Positions 17,403 through 26,815 of a stretch of DNA of 54,964 bases are shown piece by piece; the stretch's first letter is position 1; every line of letters begins with the position of its first letter. The stretch is from Aquimarina agarivorans (GTDB lineage Bacteria > Bacteroidota > Bacteroidia > Flavobacteriales > Flavobacteriaceae), in assembly GCF_000218485.1 (NCBI RefSeq), contig NZ_AFPB01000068.1, forward strand, positions 1 through 54,964. The letters run 5' to 3'. Under the pieces are notes generated by a model. The model made no database searches and was not told the origin of the DNA. It saw nothing but the letters and a program-made list of their open reading frames with translations. Both the position numbers and the translations under genes were made by a program.

Positions 17403-17525
17403 TTATTTATCAGAATTAATCATAGAATAGACTACTAAAACCATTATAACGCAAACCACTGCAAATACTGCAATAATTGTAGTTCCCATTCCCCAGTTTA
17501 CTAAAGGCAACATAAGACGATTCAT
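17403..17525 (-). CDS. Small single-helix membrane protein, 40 residues
   Basis: The frame from ATG 17525 encodes MNRLMLPLVNWGMGTT, one strong membrane helix (IIAVFAVVCVIMVLVVYSMI) and the tail NSDK. It starts 27 bases after the SafE-like gene in the cbb3 oxidase operon. The layout resembles small oxidase-associated subunits, and its start, ending in a Trp-Gly-Met-Gly turn, is close to the start of CcoH (NWGTGIVIGI), perhaps by common origin. The function is unknown. Confidence 0.6.
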   Translation of the reverse strand: MNRLMLPLVNWGMGTTIIAVFAVVCVIMVLVVYSMINSDK

Positions 17526-17552
17526 AATATATTAGTTTTGAATTAATTATTT

Positions 17553-18260
17553 TTAATGGCAATTATATTTTGTCGAAATTTTAGGCAATGCTACATTTTC
17601 TGATGGAGATATATATTTGATACCCAATCCCATTCCGCGTAAAACAAACAATAAACCTATAATAACTACCACTACAGGAATCACTTTTAAAACACGCTGT
17701 TTGAATTTTATATTTAAAAAGTTACCTAAATAAATAGCAGTAGTCATTAATGGAATGGTTCCTAAGCCAAATAGCGCCATATATAGACTTCCTCGCCAAG
17801 CACTACCTGCTGTTAAAGCTCCAAATATGGCCATATATACCAATCCACACGGTAATAGACCATTTAAGAAACCTACTGTAAAGAAGGTAAAAGGATCCTT
17901 TTTTTTGAGCTCTTGACCTAATGTTTTTTTTACTTTACCAACAGCTTTATAGATTGGTTTTGAAAAATTATATCTATTAAAAAATTTAGTAGGTATTAAT
18001 ACTATTAGAATCATTGCTATTCCGATGCTGATTGATATTTGTTGTTGAAACCCAAATAAATTGAGACTCTTACCTATCAAGCCTATTAAAAAACCTAAAA
18101 GGGCATAGGTGAAAATCCTGCCTAAATGATAGCTTAATAACTGTAACACCCGTTTGGCTGAGTTTTTACGATCTAAAGGAAGTAAAAACGCAATAGGTCC
18201 GCACATTCCCACGCAGTGAAAACTACCTAATAAACCAAATATGAGTGCTGAGATTAACAT
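17553..18260 (-). CDS. SafE/UreH-type membrane protein of the cbb3 locus
   Basis: The 235-residue protein has six or so membrane helices and the motif GSFHCVGMCGPIAF at its start (Cys16 and Cys20), with GLLPCGLVYMAI in the fourth helix. It belongs to the sulfite-exporter/urease-accessory transmembrane group that is regularly found beside ccoG and ccoH. The cysteines suggest metal or thiol handling during oxidase assembly, but the transported species is unknown. The ATG overlaps the ccoH stop by one base. Confidence 0.82.
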   Translation of the reverse strand: MLISALIFGLLGSFHCVGMCGPIAFLLPLDRKNSAKRVLQLLSYHLGRIFTYALLGFLIGLIGKSLNLFGFQQQISISIGIAMILIVLIPTKFFNRYNFSKPIYKAVGKVKKTLGQELKKKDPFTFFTVGFLNGLLPCGLVYMAIFGALTAGSAWRGSLYMALFGLGTIPLMTTAIYLGNFLNIKFKQRVLKVIPVVVVIIGLLFVLRGMGLGIKYISPSENVALPKISTKYNCH

Positions 18261-18706
18261 TAGTACATAATTTCTTTTTTATACAAATAGGGTTTTCCTT
18301 CGTAGGTCCAATCAATAGTAATGTTCCAACGACCGTCTATCAAATTATTTTCAGGTATGAGCAAATTTGAGCCAGAAAAGACTATGGGTAAATCAAAATC
18401 TAGTTTTTTATTCGACGGTCGATATAGGAATACTTTTCCTTTTATTTTTTTAGTATTTACTGAGCTAGGAAAGTTTATCAACCAACCTTCAGACACTCGT
18501 TTTCCTTTGATACTTTCAACTAAATTATTGGTATTGGTTTCCGCATCAATTTCGGTTTGATACGCCATTTCTTTGGCATAATATTCTTCTGTAACTAAAT
18601 CGTGGCTGTATTGTTTATTCGTACTCATTTTAATAACAAAAAAGAGAATAAAGCTCATAAATAGTGCTATGCCAATAACAATTCCTGTTCCCCAGTTAAA
18701 TTTCAT
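18260..18706 (-). CDS. ccoH: CcoH/FixH-type oxidase assembly protein
   Basis: The 148-residue protein has one N-terminal membrane helix (residues 6-26, WGTGIVIGIALFMSFILFFV) and the FixH core YSHDLVTEEYYAKEMAYQTEID followed by an Ig-like beta domain. FixH/CcoH stabilises the cbb3 oxidase and works with the copper ATPase. It lies between ccoG and the SafE-like gene. A 153-base stretch without a gene separates it from ccoG. Confidence 0.88.
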   Translation of the reverse strand: MKFNWGTGIVIGIALFMSFILFFVIKMSTNKQYSHDLVTEEYYAKEMAYQTEIDAETNTNNLVESIKGKRVSEGWLINFPSSVNTKKIKGKVFLYRPSNKKLDFDLPIVFSGSNLLIPENNLIDGRWNITIDWTYEGKPYLYKKEIMY

Positions 18707-18859
18707 AGTTTATTTTTTAGTATTAAGTCCTCAGTACAAAGTATCAAGTATAATTTCATATTTTCTCTACTCCAAAAATTAAGAAGTCTTGCCTCCTGCT
18801 TCTCTTCTCAATATTCTATTGTCTAAAAGCGAATCGATCTCACCGTTCAATTCTCAATT

Positions 18860-20281
18860 CTACTTATAACTCCTAGGCCCTAAAAAAGCCGTCGTCGTTG
18901 TTTCAATCAATTTATTGTTACTATAGACTCCAATTTTTAATTGATCCTTATCTCCGTTTAGAGCACTATTATTAATTTCAATAAATAAACTCCCTTTAGC
19001 TAAATCTTGTTTAGGGACACTAAATCTATTGTGAGATACTACTTTAATTGTTCCTTTGTGAGAAAGCAGTTTGAAATTTACATCGTCAATTTGTTCGGAA
19101 GTTTTATTCACTAACTTAAAGGTGTATATGTTACTAATAATATTATTTGCCTTCCGTTCATATAACTGACCTGGCAAACGCAAAATCCTAGCTTCAATAT
19201 CATTTCTTAAAAATAGCATTCCTAACAACACTGCTGTTAAAATTCCTAATACTGCGCTATACCCTTTTAACCTTGGTGTAAATTCAAATTTCTTTTTCTT
19301 TTCTATATTATCTTCACTAGCATAACGGATCAACCCTCTTGGTAAGTTTACCGACTCCATTATCGAATCACACGCATCTATACATGCCGTACAGTTAATA
19401 CATTCTAACTGTGTCCCATTACGAATATCAATTCCTGTTGGACATACATTTACACACTGAAAACAGTCAATACAATCGCCTTTGCCAATGGATTCTCTAT
19501 TTTCATTTTTCTTGAATTTAGAACGTCCTTCTTCACGCTCACCTCGCTTATGATTGTAAGCAACAATAATAGATTTATTATCCAATAAAATGCCCTGTAA
19601 TCTTCCATATGGACAAGCAATAATGCATACTTGTTCCCGAAACCAAGCGAATATGAAGTAGAATACCCCCGTAAAAATAGCTAGTGATACTAAAGTACTC
19701 CAATGATTTTTAGGGCCATCCGTAATGTATTGAATCAAGCGATCACTACCTATTAGATACGCTAAAAACACATTCGCTATCAAAAATGAAATAATCAAAA
19801 AGATCGTCCATTTCAATACTCTTTTTCTGATTTTCTCCCCATTCCAAGGCATTTTGGAAAGTTTTATTTGTTTTCCTTTATCTCCATCAATCCAATATTC
19901 AATTCTACGAAAAACCATTTCCATAAAAATAGTTTGTGGACAAATCCATCCACAAAAAATTCGACCAAGAGCTACTGTAAATAGAATTACGAACACCACT
20001 CCTATAATCATCATAATTACAAATAGATGAAAATCCTGTGGCCAAAATGGAAATCCAATAATATTAAAACGACGTTCCAATACATTAAACATTAAAAATT
20101 GATTTCCATTAACTTTAATAAAAGGGGCAGAGAACAAAAAAGCTAATAATACATAACTCACATATTTGCGATAAGTATACCATTTACCCGAAGGTTTTTT
20201 AGGAAATACCCAAGCACGTTTTCCTTCACTATCTAATGTGCCGATAGTATCTCTAAAATTATTTTGCCCTTGTTCTGCCAT
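18860..20281 (-). CDS. ccoG: CcoG/FixG, polyferredoxin for cbb3 oxidase assembly
   Basis: The 473-residue protein has about five membrane helices, a CGWICPQTIFME motif, two 4Fe-4S cluster motifs (CIDCFQCVNVCPTGIDIR and CINCTACIDACDSIM) and a C-terminal Ig-like FixG domain with VSVPK-like strands. CcoG reduces or hands over copper for the CuB site of cbb3 oxidase. Its ATG is two bases from the end of the cupin frame upstream. Confidence 0.93.
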   Translation of the reverse strand: MAEQGQNNFRDTIGTLDSEGKRAWVFPKKPSGKWYTYRKYVSYVLLAFLFSAPFIKVNGNQFLMFNVLERRFNIIGFPFWPQDFHLFVIMMIIGVVFVILFTVALGRIFCGWICPQTIFMEMVFRRIEYWIDGDKGKQIKLSKMPWNGEKIRKRVLKWTIFLIISFLIANVFLAYLIGSDRLIQYITDGPKNHWSTLVSLAIFTGVFYFIFAWFREQVCIIACPYGRLQGILLDNKSIIVAYNHKRGEREEGRSKFKKNENRESIGKGDCIDCFQCVNVCPTGIDIRNGTQLECINCTACIDACDSIMESVNLPRGLIRYASEDNIEKKKKFEFTPRLKGYSAVLGILTAVLLGMLFLRNDIEARILRLPGQLYERKANNIISNIYTFKLVNKTSEQIDDVNFKLLSHKGTIKVVSHNRFSVPKQDLAKGSLFIEINNSALNGDKDQLKIGVYSNNKLIETTTTAFLGPRSYK

Positions 20282-20282
20282 T

Positions 20283-20572
20283 TTATTTAGATAAAATCAA
20301 TAAAAAGATAGCATCTTCAACTCCAGTAACCGAATGGACAACATCTAACGGAATTTCGTAACTATCGTAAGTATTTAATATTAAATTTTGAGTTACCGTT
20401 TTAAATAATAATATTCTAATATTTTTGCACTTGAGGGTACTTTATGATCTTTAAGAACAACACCTTCCTTAAGTCCAATTATTAAAATTTTTGTGTCCGC
20501 TGTTTTATGGAGGCCCTTAATAATTGGACTTTTACTTTCCCTAACATCTCGTATAGCTTCGTGTATATTCAT
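20283..20572 (-). pseudogene. Small cupin-type protein, probable frameshift
   Basis: Two frames together look like a small cupin. From ATG 20572: MNIHEAIRDVRESKSPIIKGLHK and KEGVVLKDHKVPSSAKIL (a cupin-box-1-like GxxLxxH pattern). After a break near 20400, where one base is missing next to an AAAA run, the sequence continues as TVTQNLILNTYDSYEIPLDVVHSVTG and ends LLILSK at 20283. The repaired length is about 96 residues. Such cupins are often encoded in oxidase loci; the ligand is unknown. A perfect 15-bp inverted repeat lies in the 5' half. Confidence 0.55.
20471..20531. repeat. 15-bp perfect inverted repeat inside the cupin gene
   Basis: AAGTCCAATTATTAA at 20471-20485 is exactly complementary to TTAATAATTGGACTT at 20517-20531, with a 31-base loop. 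It lies within coding sequence between ccoP and ccoG. The transcript could form a stable hairpin; there is no T run, so it is not a standard terminator. Confidence 0.7.
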
Positions 20573-20745
20573 AACTTTTGGATTTAAAAATTAGTTAGTA
20601 ATCTTCTTTATGTTTTTGCTAATCAATAAGTTTCAGTTCGAGTTATTTTCGATAGAAAATAGTATCGAGAACTACTTCTTGATTATTAATTGCTATCTGT
20701 TCTTGATATAAAATTCTGGAAGAAATGCACTCGAACAGACAACAA

Positions 20746-21636
20746 TTAGTTCTTAGGCAAAGGTTTTTCCCAGATATCTCCTTGGGCTTCTTTTGGATCT
20801 ACAGGTGTCGTGCCTTGTAAACTCAACACATAACTGGCTACTTGTGCCATCTCCAAGGGTTTTAGTTCTGTTTTCCAAGCAACCATTCCTTTAGATGGAC
20901 GTCCACCTTCTGAGATTGTTCGGAATACGTTTTTAATACCTCCACCTAAAATCCAATTTGGGTCTGTTAGATTGGGTCCGATTCCACCACCACCATCTGC
21001 TTTATGACAGGCTACACATTTTTCCATAAAAATAGTTTTCCCACTTTTTAAGTCAGATGCATTGGTAAGCAGTTCTACAGTATTTACATCCATTAAATTT
21101 TTTGCAGTTTTTTTATATTCTTCAATAGCGATTTTAGCCTTCGCTATTTCGTACTCGTACTCATTAGCTTGATTGGCACCATCAAACACGTGATAACGAA
21201 CCATATAAATTAGTGCAAAAACAATAGTTGCATAAAAACCATATACCCACCACGGTGGTAAATTATTATCCAACTCTTGAATTCCATCATAATTATGATC
21301 TAGAATTATTTCGTGTTCTTCCTCTATAGGTCTGCTACCTAAGGATTGTTGATACAATTCTTTAATCCACTTAAATTGATTTTCTTTTTTTAAGGCTTCT
21401 GACGCTAAATATTTACCTCTCGCTTCAGGGCTTAGAGTCTTAAATAATATAGTTTTAAAGGCTTCAAAACATATTTCTGCTGATATTGATATTATAACTA
21501 CAACTGCTATAATAGCTCCAACAATGGGTTGAGAAATGAAAGCAAATTCTTCATCGGTACCTGCAATGTATTCAAATAGAAAAAAAGCAATTATTGTAAT
21601 TCCTATAACTCGTAAATATGATGCTGTTGTTTTCAT
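20746..21636 (-). CDS. ccoP: CcoP-type cytochrome c subunit of cbb3 oxidase
   Basis: The 296-residue protein has two N-terminal membrane helices, another near residue 135 (WVYGFYATIVFALIYMVRYHVF) and a cytochrome c domain with a single CVACH motif (about residue 208) plus later Met ligand candidates (GMVAWK). Textbook CcoP has two haem c groups; here only one CxxCH is present. The extra N-terminal helices are typical of the flavobacterial form. The protein passes electrons to CcoO. The start is two bases from the ccoQ stop. Confidence 0.9.
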   Translation of the reverse strand: MKTTASYLRVIGITIIAFFLFEYIAGTDEEFAFISQPIVGAIIAVVVIISISAEICFEAFKTILFKTLSPEARGKYLASEALKKENQFKWIKELYQQSLGSRPIEEEHEIILDHNYDGIQELDNNLPPWWVYGFYATIVFALIYMVRYHVFDGANQANEYEYEIAKAKIAIEEYKKTAKNLMDVNTVELLTNASDLKSGKTIFMEKCVACHKADGGGGIGPNLTDPNWILGGGIKNVFRTISEGGRPSKGMVAWKTELKPLEMAQVASYVLSLQGTTPVDPKEAQGDIWEKPLPKN

Positions 21637-21638
21637 AG

Positions 21639-21827
21639 TTAGTTAGGCTTATTGATTAATCCTTCGTCCAATGGAATATTACTTACTTCTGAAATGTGAG
21701 ACTTCTTAGCGGTAAACACCCACCAAAAAAGCACCACAAAAAAGAGGAAGAATATGAGTAATGAAATGATGGGATATACTTGTACCCCTTCTATATTTTC
21801 CAAGTTTCCTTTTATAAATTTTAGCAT
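21639..21827 (-). CDS. ccoQ: CcoQ-type small subunit of cbb3 oxidase
   Basis: The 62-residue protein has one membrane helix (YPIISLLIFFLFFVVLFWWVF) followed by a soluble tail with TAKKSHISEVSNIPLDEG. Size, helix and place between ccoNO and ccoP identify CcoQ, which stabilises the complex. Both gaps are two bases. Confidence 0.85.
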   Translation of the reverse strand: MLKFIKGNLENIEGVQVYPIISLLIFFLFFVVLFWWVFTAKKSHISEVSNIPLDEGLINKPN

Positions 21828-21829
21828 AA

Positions 21830-24034
21830 CTATTCATTTAAATTTGAAGTGGTTTCTTTAGCATTTTTCACTTTAATATCTGTACCTAATCGTTGTAAAT
21901 AAGCAATAAGGGCTACTATTTCGCGATTACGCATTTCTATAAACTCTTTGCCATTTTCTTTTGCGTACTTTTTATCGGCATCATATGTTTTAGCAAAATC
22001 AGGATCGTCGTACAAGTTTTTTTCAATTTTGGTTCCCTGTTTTATCATCCAAGCTTCGGCTCTTTCAATTTCTTCAGATGTATACGGCACACCTAGAGCT
22101 ACCATAGCTCGCATTTTAGTTTGAGTATTGGTTTTATCTAGTTCGTTTTTTATAAGCCATTTGTACGATGGCATAATGGAACCCGATGAAGTACTTTGTG
22201 GATCATACATATGATTCAAGTGCCAATTATCCGAATATTTTCCTCCAACGCGCATTAGATCTGGACCTGTCCGCTTACTTCCCCATAAAAAAGGGTGATC
22301 GTAAATGTATTCTCCCGCTTTCGAATACTCTCCATAGCGTTCTACTTCACTGCGGAATGGGCGGATCATTTGTGAGTGACACCCTACACAACCTTCACGG
22401 ATATATAGATCTCGACCTTGTAACTCTAGAGGTGTATATGGTTTTACACTTGTTATTACAGGGATGTAATCGTCTACAATTAGCGAAGGAATAATTTGCA
22501 CCATTCCACCAATTAATATGGCAATAGTTGCAAAAAGAGTCAATCGCACTGGGCGCCTTTCTAACCAAGTATGGTAGCCTTCTTTTTTGGTTCGTTTTCT
22601 TGTTACTTTTTGTAATGGGGTAGCTTCAGCTAGTTCATCGGTAACGGTACTGCCGTTTTTAGCGGTCATAATTAAATTATAGATACCCACTAATGCCCCT
22701 ATAATAAACATACTTCCTCCTATGGCTCGCATCCAGTACATTGGTATAATCTCACTTATAGTTTCTAAGAAATTCCCATAAGTAAGTGTACCATCTGGAT
22801 TAAATTGTTTCCACATCGAAGCTTGTACAAAACCTGCTACGTACATTGGAAGTGCGTATAGAATAATACCTAGTGTACCTATCCAGAAATGAATATTAGC
22901 CAGCTTAGTCGACCACAAAGTAGTTTTATACATTTTAGGAATTATCCAATAGATCATACCAAAAGTTAAAAAACCATTCCAAGCTAAGGCACCTACGTGT
23001 ACGTGAGCAATCACCCAGTCACTAAAGTGAGCTATCGCATTTACATTTTTCAGCGAAAGCATTGGCCCTTCGAATGTGGCCATTCCATAACCCGTAATGG
23101 CTACGACCATAAATTTTAAAACTGGGTCGGTACGCACCTTATCCCACGCACCTCGTAATGTTAGTAACCCATTTATCATTCCTCCCCAAGATGGAGCTAA
23201 TAACATTATAGAAAAGGCCACCCCCAAATTTTGCGCCCAATCTGGCAAGGCTGAGTATAATAAGTGGTGTGGACCAGCCCAGATATAAATAAAAATTAAT
23301 GACCAAAAGTGAACAATAGATAGACGGTAAGAATACACGGGTCTATTCGCTGCTTTAGGAACAAAGTAATACATCAATCCTAAAAATGGCGTTGTTAAAA
23401 AGAAAGCAACAGCATTATGGCCATACCACCATTGTACTAAAGCATCTTGAACACCTGCATAAACGGAATAACTTTTTAATGCACTTACTGGAAGCTCCAT
23501 ACTATTCACAATATGTAATACGGCTACAGTAACAAATGTTCCTAAGTAAAACCAAATGGCTACATATAGATGTCGTTGTCTACGTTTCAATATTGTTCCT
23601 ATTAAGTTAACTCCGAAAGCTACCCAAACCAAGGCTATCGCAATATCAAAAGGCCATTCTAATTCGGCATATTCCTTTGAGGTTGTATACCCTAATGGAA
23701 GTGTAATTACTGCACCGACAATAATAGCCTGCCAAGCCCAAAAATTAAAATTACTTAACCAATCTTTCCACATACGAGCTTTTAATAATCGCTGTGTTGA
23801 ATAGTATATTCCTGCATAAATAGCATTACCTACAAAGGCAAAAATTACAGCATTGGTGTGTAATGGGCGTAATCTACCAAAACTTAACCATGATATACCT
23901 TCGGTTAAATTGGGGTATAAAAACATAAAAGCAAGTAGCAAACCTACACTCATCCCTACAATTCCCCATAACATGGTAGCTACAATGAATTTTTGGACGA
24001 TTTTGTTATCATAATAAAACTTTTCTACGTTCAT
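21830..24034 (-). CDS. ccoNO: Fused CcoN-CcoO catalytic and cytochrome c subunits of cbb3 oxidase
   Basis: The 734-residue protein joins CcoN (residues 1 to about 490; 12 membrane helices with the haem and CuB histidines, for example [38 protein letters not shown] and [10 protein letters not shown]) to CcoO (about 510-730; one helix and one haem c site [17 protein letters not shown]). The complex reduces O2 to water with high affinity and pumps protons. The fusion is normal for Bacteroidota. It lies 28 bases below ccoS and is read from the FNR-type promoter at 24261-24303. Confidence 0.95.
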   Translation of the reverse strand: MNVEKFYYDNKIVQKFIVATMLWGIVGMSVGLLLAFMFLYPNLTEGISWLSFGRLRPLHTNAVIFAFVGNAIYAGIYYSTQRLLKARMWKDWLSNFNFWAWQAIIVGAVITLPLGYTTSKEYAELEWPFDIAIALVWVAFGVNLIGTILKRRQRHLYVAIWFYLGTFVTVAVLHIVNSMELPVSALKSYSVYAGVQDALVQWWYGHNAVAFFLTTPFLGLMYYFVPKAANRPVYSYRLSIVHFWSLIFIYIWAGPHHLLYSALPDWAQNLGVAFSIMLLAPSWGGMINGLLTLRGAWDKVRTDPVLKFMVVAITGYGMATFEGPMLSLKNVNAIAHFSDWVIAHVHVGALAWNGFLTFGMIYWIIPKMYKTTLWSTKLANIHFWIGTLGIILYALPMYVAGFVQASMWKQFNPDGTLTYGNFLETISEIIPMYWMRAIGGSMFIIGALVGIYNLIMTAKNGSTVTDELAEATPLQKVTRKRTKKEGYHTWLERRPVRLTLFATIAILIGGMVQIIPSLIVDDYIPVITSVKPYTPLELQGRDLYIREGCVGCHSQMIRPFRSEVERYGEYSKAGEYIYDHPFLWGSKRTGPDLMRVGGKYSDNWHLNHMYDPQSTSSGSIMPSYKWLIKNELDKTNTQTKMRAMVALGVPYTSEEIERAEAWMIKQGTKIEKNLYDDPDFAKTYDADKKYAKENGKEFIEMRNREIVALIAYLQRLGTDIKVKNAKETTSNLNE

Positions 24035-24062
24035 ATTATTAATGTATTGATATTAGTTCAGT

Positions 24063-24239
24063 TTAATTTTTAGGATTGATATTGTCGTCATCTTTGCTTA
24101 ATTCGTCTTCAAACAACATTCGGATAGATGGCGTATAGATATCATCATACTGCCCGTTTTTAACGGAGATTATAAAAGCTATAAAAAACACAATTGCTAC
24201 TACAATACTAATTGCTAAAAGCATATAAATAATACTCAT
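24063..24239 (-). CDS. ccoS: CcoS, cbb3 oxidase maturation protein
   Basis: The 58-residue frame begins MSIIYMLLAISIVVAIVFFIAF, one membrane helix, followed by the CcoS hallmark KNGQYDDIYTPSIRMLFED. CcoS is needed to insert the cofactors of CcoN. It is the first gene of the cbb3 operon, 22 bases after the predicted -7 element. The short length and motif are diagnostic. Confidence 0.88.
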   Translation of the reverse strand: MSIIYMLLAISIVVAIVFFIAFIISVKNGQYDDIYTPSIRMLFEDELSKDDDNINPKN

Positions 24240-24260
24240 ACCACTACCTGAATTATAGTG

Positions 24261-24303
24261 TAAAACTATGATTTGAGTAAATCATAAAAGATGATATTTA
24301 TCA
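24261..24303 (-). promoter_or_regulatory. FNR-type box and -7 element for the cbb3 operon
   Basis: TGATATTTATCA lies at 24292-24303 and TAGTTTTA (7 of 8) at 24268-24261 on the minus strand, 29.5 bases from the box centre. The first gene, ccoS, starts at 24239. Control of cbb3 oxidase by an FNR/FixK-type site is well known in other phyla, which supports the reading of the other boxes here. Confidence 0.75.
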
Positions 24304-24349
24304 GGTTTTGACTTTTTTTGATTGTTTTTTCAGTAAACTTATTAAGTAT

Positions 24350-24380
24350 AAAAAAGCCTCTATACTTTATTGATAAAGGC
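24350..24380 (-). terminator. Rho-independent terminator after the 594-residue protein gene
   Basis: On the minus strand GCCTTTAT pairs with ATAGAGGC (one G-U pair) around a nine-base loop (24356-24380), followed by six T (24355-24350). It lies about 30 bases after the stop at 24410 and separates the ccoI transcript from the cbb3 operon promoter. Confidence 0.7.
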
Positions 24381-24409
24381 ATTGGGAAAATGAGGTGTAT
24401 TTTGTTTAT

Positions 24410-26194
24410 TTAGATATTAGATAAATTACTTTTTAAGACTATTAATAACTGTTTGTTTTTCGCGATACTTTCGTTTAATTCTGTTTCTAAGTGCAGAGAG
24501 GTTTTAGATAGAGAACTACTTATTTCTTGGTAATACTTTATTCCTTCCTCAAGGTTATTGGCAAATTTCAAAAAGTATTTCTTTTTAGAGTCATCTATAA
24601 AACAGCTAGTTTTTTCTTTTAAATAATCTATATATATGCCTAATTCTTTTACAAACATATGAGGCCTATTTTTAGTGGTTACTAAATTGACTTCACCATA
24701 AATATGAGCAATCATAGTTTTTAAGTCGGTAATTTGATTAAAGTATGCCATATTTGGCCCTGGGCAAACAGAAACACCTGTACCTTCTTTTTTGGTTTCA
24801 ATACCGTATGCTAAAAGTGCAGATGTCCCTAAACCCACACAGGTACATGATTTTTCAATTATTTTAGAAAATTGTTTAGCGTAAGCTTCTTTGGATAAGT
24901 ATTTGGTTTCTAACTCTTTTATTTTTAAATGTTGATATTGACGCGAGGCTGTACACAATCCTTTTTCGTCGAACTCTTTATTCATAGCAACATATTTTTT
25001 AGGGCAGGAGCTACCAGGTCTGTTTTTATCGATGTTTAGTTGCTTTTCGGCATCTTTTGTATTTCCTCTTAGATTATTAAAAGGAATCCCTAATGGAGAA
25101 ATATCACTTAAATATAAATCTTCTTCTTTTGCTGAAGCTAACTGAGTTAAGGTTTTTTGATCTACAGTGGTCGCTTCTGGTACTAATAAAAATGGAGTTC
25201 CCCAGCCAATTGAATCTAATTGATAATGATCCAATAAAAATTGATGCTCTTTTTCAGTACCCACTCCACCTTGAGCAGTTAATTTAAGAGTCATTTTTTT
25301 GGTAGGAACCGTTTTATCTAATTGCAGAAGTGCTTTTTTAACGATAGCATCTAACTCATCGATTAATTCTTGTTTTTTGTCTCTAAACTCAGCTAAAATA
25401 GGTCCCATTAAATATCCATCGGTTGCAAAAGCGTGTCCGCCACAATTTAAACCCGATTCTATTCTAAATTCGGAAACCCAAATCCCCTTTTTGGCTAAGA
25501 ACTTTCCTTGTATTAATGCAGATCTAAAATCACTAACTTTTAAAATAATACGTTTTTTGATCAGACCATTTACATCAGGAAAAAAATTATCAAATTCTTG
25601 TATATAGCTGTACAAACGAGGATTCAAACCTGCCGAGAGTACTACCGATGAATTTAAATTACTTTGTGCAAAACCACGTAGGGCTGCGTGCGCATCTTTA
25701 TAAATCGAAGCTAGTTTTTCATTATCTTTAAAATTCTCTTTATCCACTTTGGTCATAATGTTTACATCAATACTTCCTAAACGAGTGTTTTTTAATACCC
25801 ATTCTTTAATACTTGATGTAGAATCGGTGCTAAATAAACCTGAAAACTCTTCAATCAATGAAGTTTCATTATTAGGAAACATATTACAGTAATCTAACAA
25901 TGCCTGAGAATTTTTGCTTAAATTTTCCTGTAATCCTTTAAACTTTTTCTGCGTTAAACCTTGGAGTAAATCTAAATAGGTTGTAATGCGTTTGGCTCTA
26001 TGATCGGTCGTAGTTTCATTAATTTCAGTATAATTAATACCAAAAGTGTTACTTATTTTTTTACGAATTTTTTCAATTAGTGAGTCATCTACTAATGAAA
26101 TTACGGAATCAATACCTAAATGAGCTACCTTTAAAGGGGTATCAATGGTAAAGCCAATTCCCATTACTGGGATGTGAAAGGTGTGTTTGTTCAT
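24410..26194 (-). CDS. Uncharacterised 594-residue protein, TIM-barrel-like, cysteine-rich C-terminal part
   Basis: The ATG at 26194 (MNKHTFHIPVMGIGF) is preferred: it lies 10 bases after the pdxH-like gene, while earlier starts overlap it. I do not recognise the family by name. The order IPVMGIGFTIDTPLKVAHLGIDSV at the N terminus, GLNCGGHAFATDG (about 248-260) and TAQGGVGTEKEHQFLLDHY with GWGTPFLLVPEATTVD (306-345) resembles flavin TIM-barrel enzymes of the nitronate monooxygenase/glutamate-synthase type. After residue 390 come Cys397, Cys414, Cys450, Cys452 and Cys477, enough for an Fe-S cluster. It has no signal or membrane helix. It shares a transcript with ccoI. Confidence 0.75.
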   Translation of the reverse strand: MNKHTFHIPVMGIGFTIDTPLKVAHLGIDSVISLVDDSLIEKIRKKISNTFGINYTEINETTTDHRAKRITTYLDLLQGLTQKKFKGLQENLSKNSQALLDYCNMFPNNETSLIEEFSGLFSTDSTSSIKEWVLKNTRLGSIDVNIMTKVDKENFKDNEKLASIYKDAHAALRGFAQSNLNSSVVLSAGLNPRLYSYIQEFDNFFPDVNGLIKKRIILKVSDFRSALIQGKFLAKKGIWVSEFRIESGLNCGGHAFATDGYLMGPILAEFRDKKQELIDELDAIVKKALLQLDKTVPTKKMTLKLTAQGGVGTEKEHQFLLDHYQLDSIGWGTPFLLVPEATTVDQKTLTQLASAKEEDLYLSDISPLGIPFNNLRGNTKDAEKQLNIDKNRPGSSCPKKYVAMNKEFDEKGLCTASRQYQHLKIKELETKYLSKEAYAKQFSKIIEKSCTCVGLGTSALLAYGIETKKEGTGVSVCPGPNMAYFNQITDLKTMIAHIYGEVNLVTTKNRPHMFVKELGIYIDYLKEKTSCFIDDSKKKYFLKFANNLEEGIKYYQEISSSLSKTSLHLETELNESIAKNKQLLIVLKSNLSNI

Positions 26195-26204
26195 TTTTTT
26201 ATGT

Positions 26205-26813
26205 TTAAAAATCATTTTTTTCGTAATGCGTTGTAACACCCCAAAAAAAGTTGCTTTGTAGCTTATAGCTTGTTATTAATTGTGTTTGTTGACTTTCTTT
26301 TGTAAAAAATTGGATGATTTCAGGAAAGACTTTATATCCACCCCAATGTTCAGGTTTTGAAACGGGCTTGTCATTAAACTTTTTTTCATAAAACTGAAGT
26401 GCAACTTCTAAATCTTCTCTACTAAATATTACCTCACTTTGTTCGGAAGCCCAAGCTCCTAATTGACTACCAGTGGGACGGTTTTCAAAATAGGCTTCAG
26501 AAATAAATTTTTCAATTTTAATAGCGCGACCTGTTATACAAACTTCTTTATCTGCCATACTCCAATCAAAAGAAAGACAGACGCTATTATTATTGTCTAT
26601 AGCTTTTCCTTTTTCACTTTTATAATTGGTGTAAAACAGAAAGCCTTCCCAATCAAATTGTTTTAATAAAACCACTCTGCTTTTAGGAAGTCTATTTTTA
26701 CCAATAGTAGCTAATGACATTGCGTTGACTTCGATTTCAGGATATGCATTTTTCACACTATAAAACCAATTATTAAAATGTTGCATTGGATTAGGATCGG
26801 CAAAATTTATCAT
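26205..26813 (-). CDS. PdxH-like pyridoxamine 5'-phosphate oxidase family protein
   Basis: The 202-residue flavoprotein follows PdxH closely in most parts: DPNPMQHFNNWF, NAMSLATIGKNRLPKSRVVLLK, GFLFYTNYKSEKGK, CLSFDW, ENRPTGSQLGAWASEQSEVI and HWGGYKV. These include FMN-binding positions. The conserved C-terminal WQG-x3-RLHDR motif, which binds the PLP phosphate side, is absent and replaced by QFFTKESQQTQLITSY. Either the protein is a diverged paralogue that does not make PLP, or the end is out of frame; no alternative frame restores the motif. It lies between ccoI and the 594-residue protein gene with very short gaps. Confidence 0.75.
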   Translation of the reverse strand: MINFADPNPMQHFNNWFYSVKNAYPEIEVNAMSLATIGKNRLPKSRVVLLKQFDWEGFLFYTNYKSEKGKAIDNNNSVCLSFDWSMADKEVCITGRAIKIEKFISEAYFENRPTGSQLGAWASEQSEVIFSREDLEVALQFYEKKFNDKPVSKPEHWGGYKVFPEIIQFFTKESQQTQLITSYKLQSNFFWGVTTHYEKNDF

Positions 26814-26815
26814 AG

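Noticed and set aside
18707..18859. Pyrimidine-rich spacer between ccoG and ccoH with similar TTCTCAAT pieces
   Set aside because: The pieces are short and irregular; no repeat array, RNA or reading frame could be supported.
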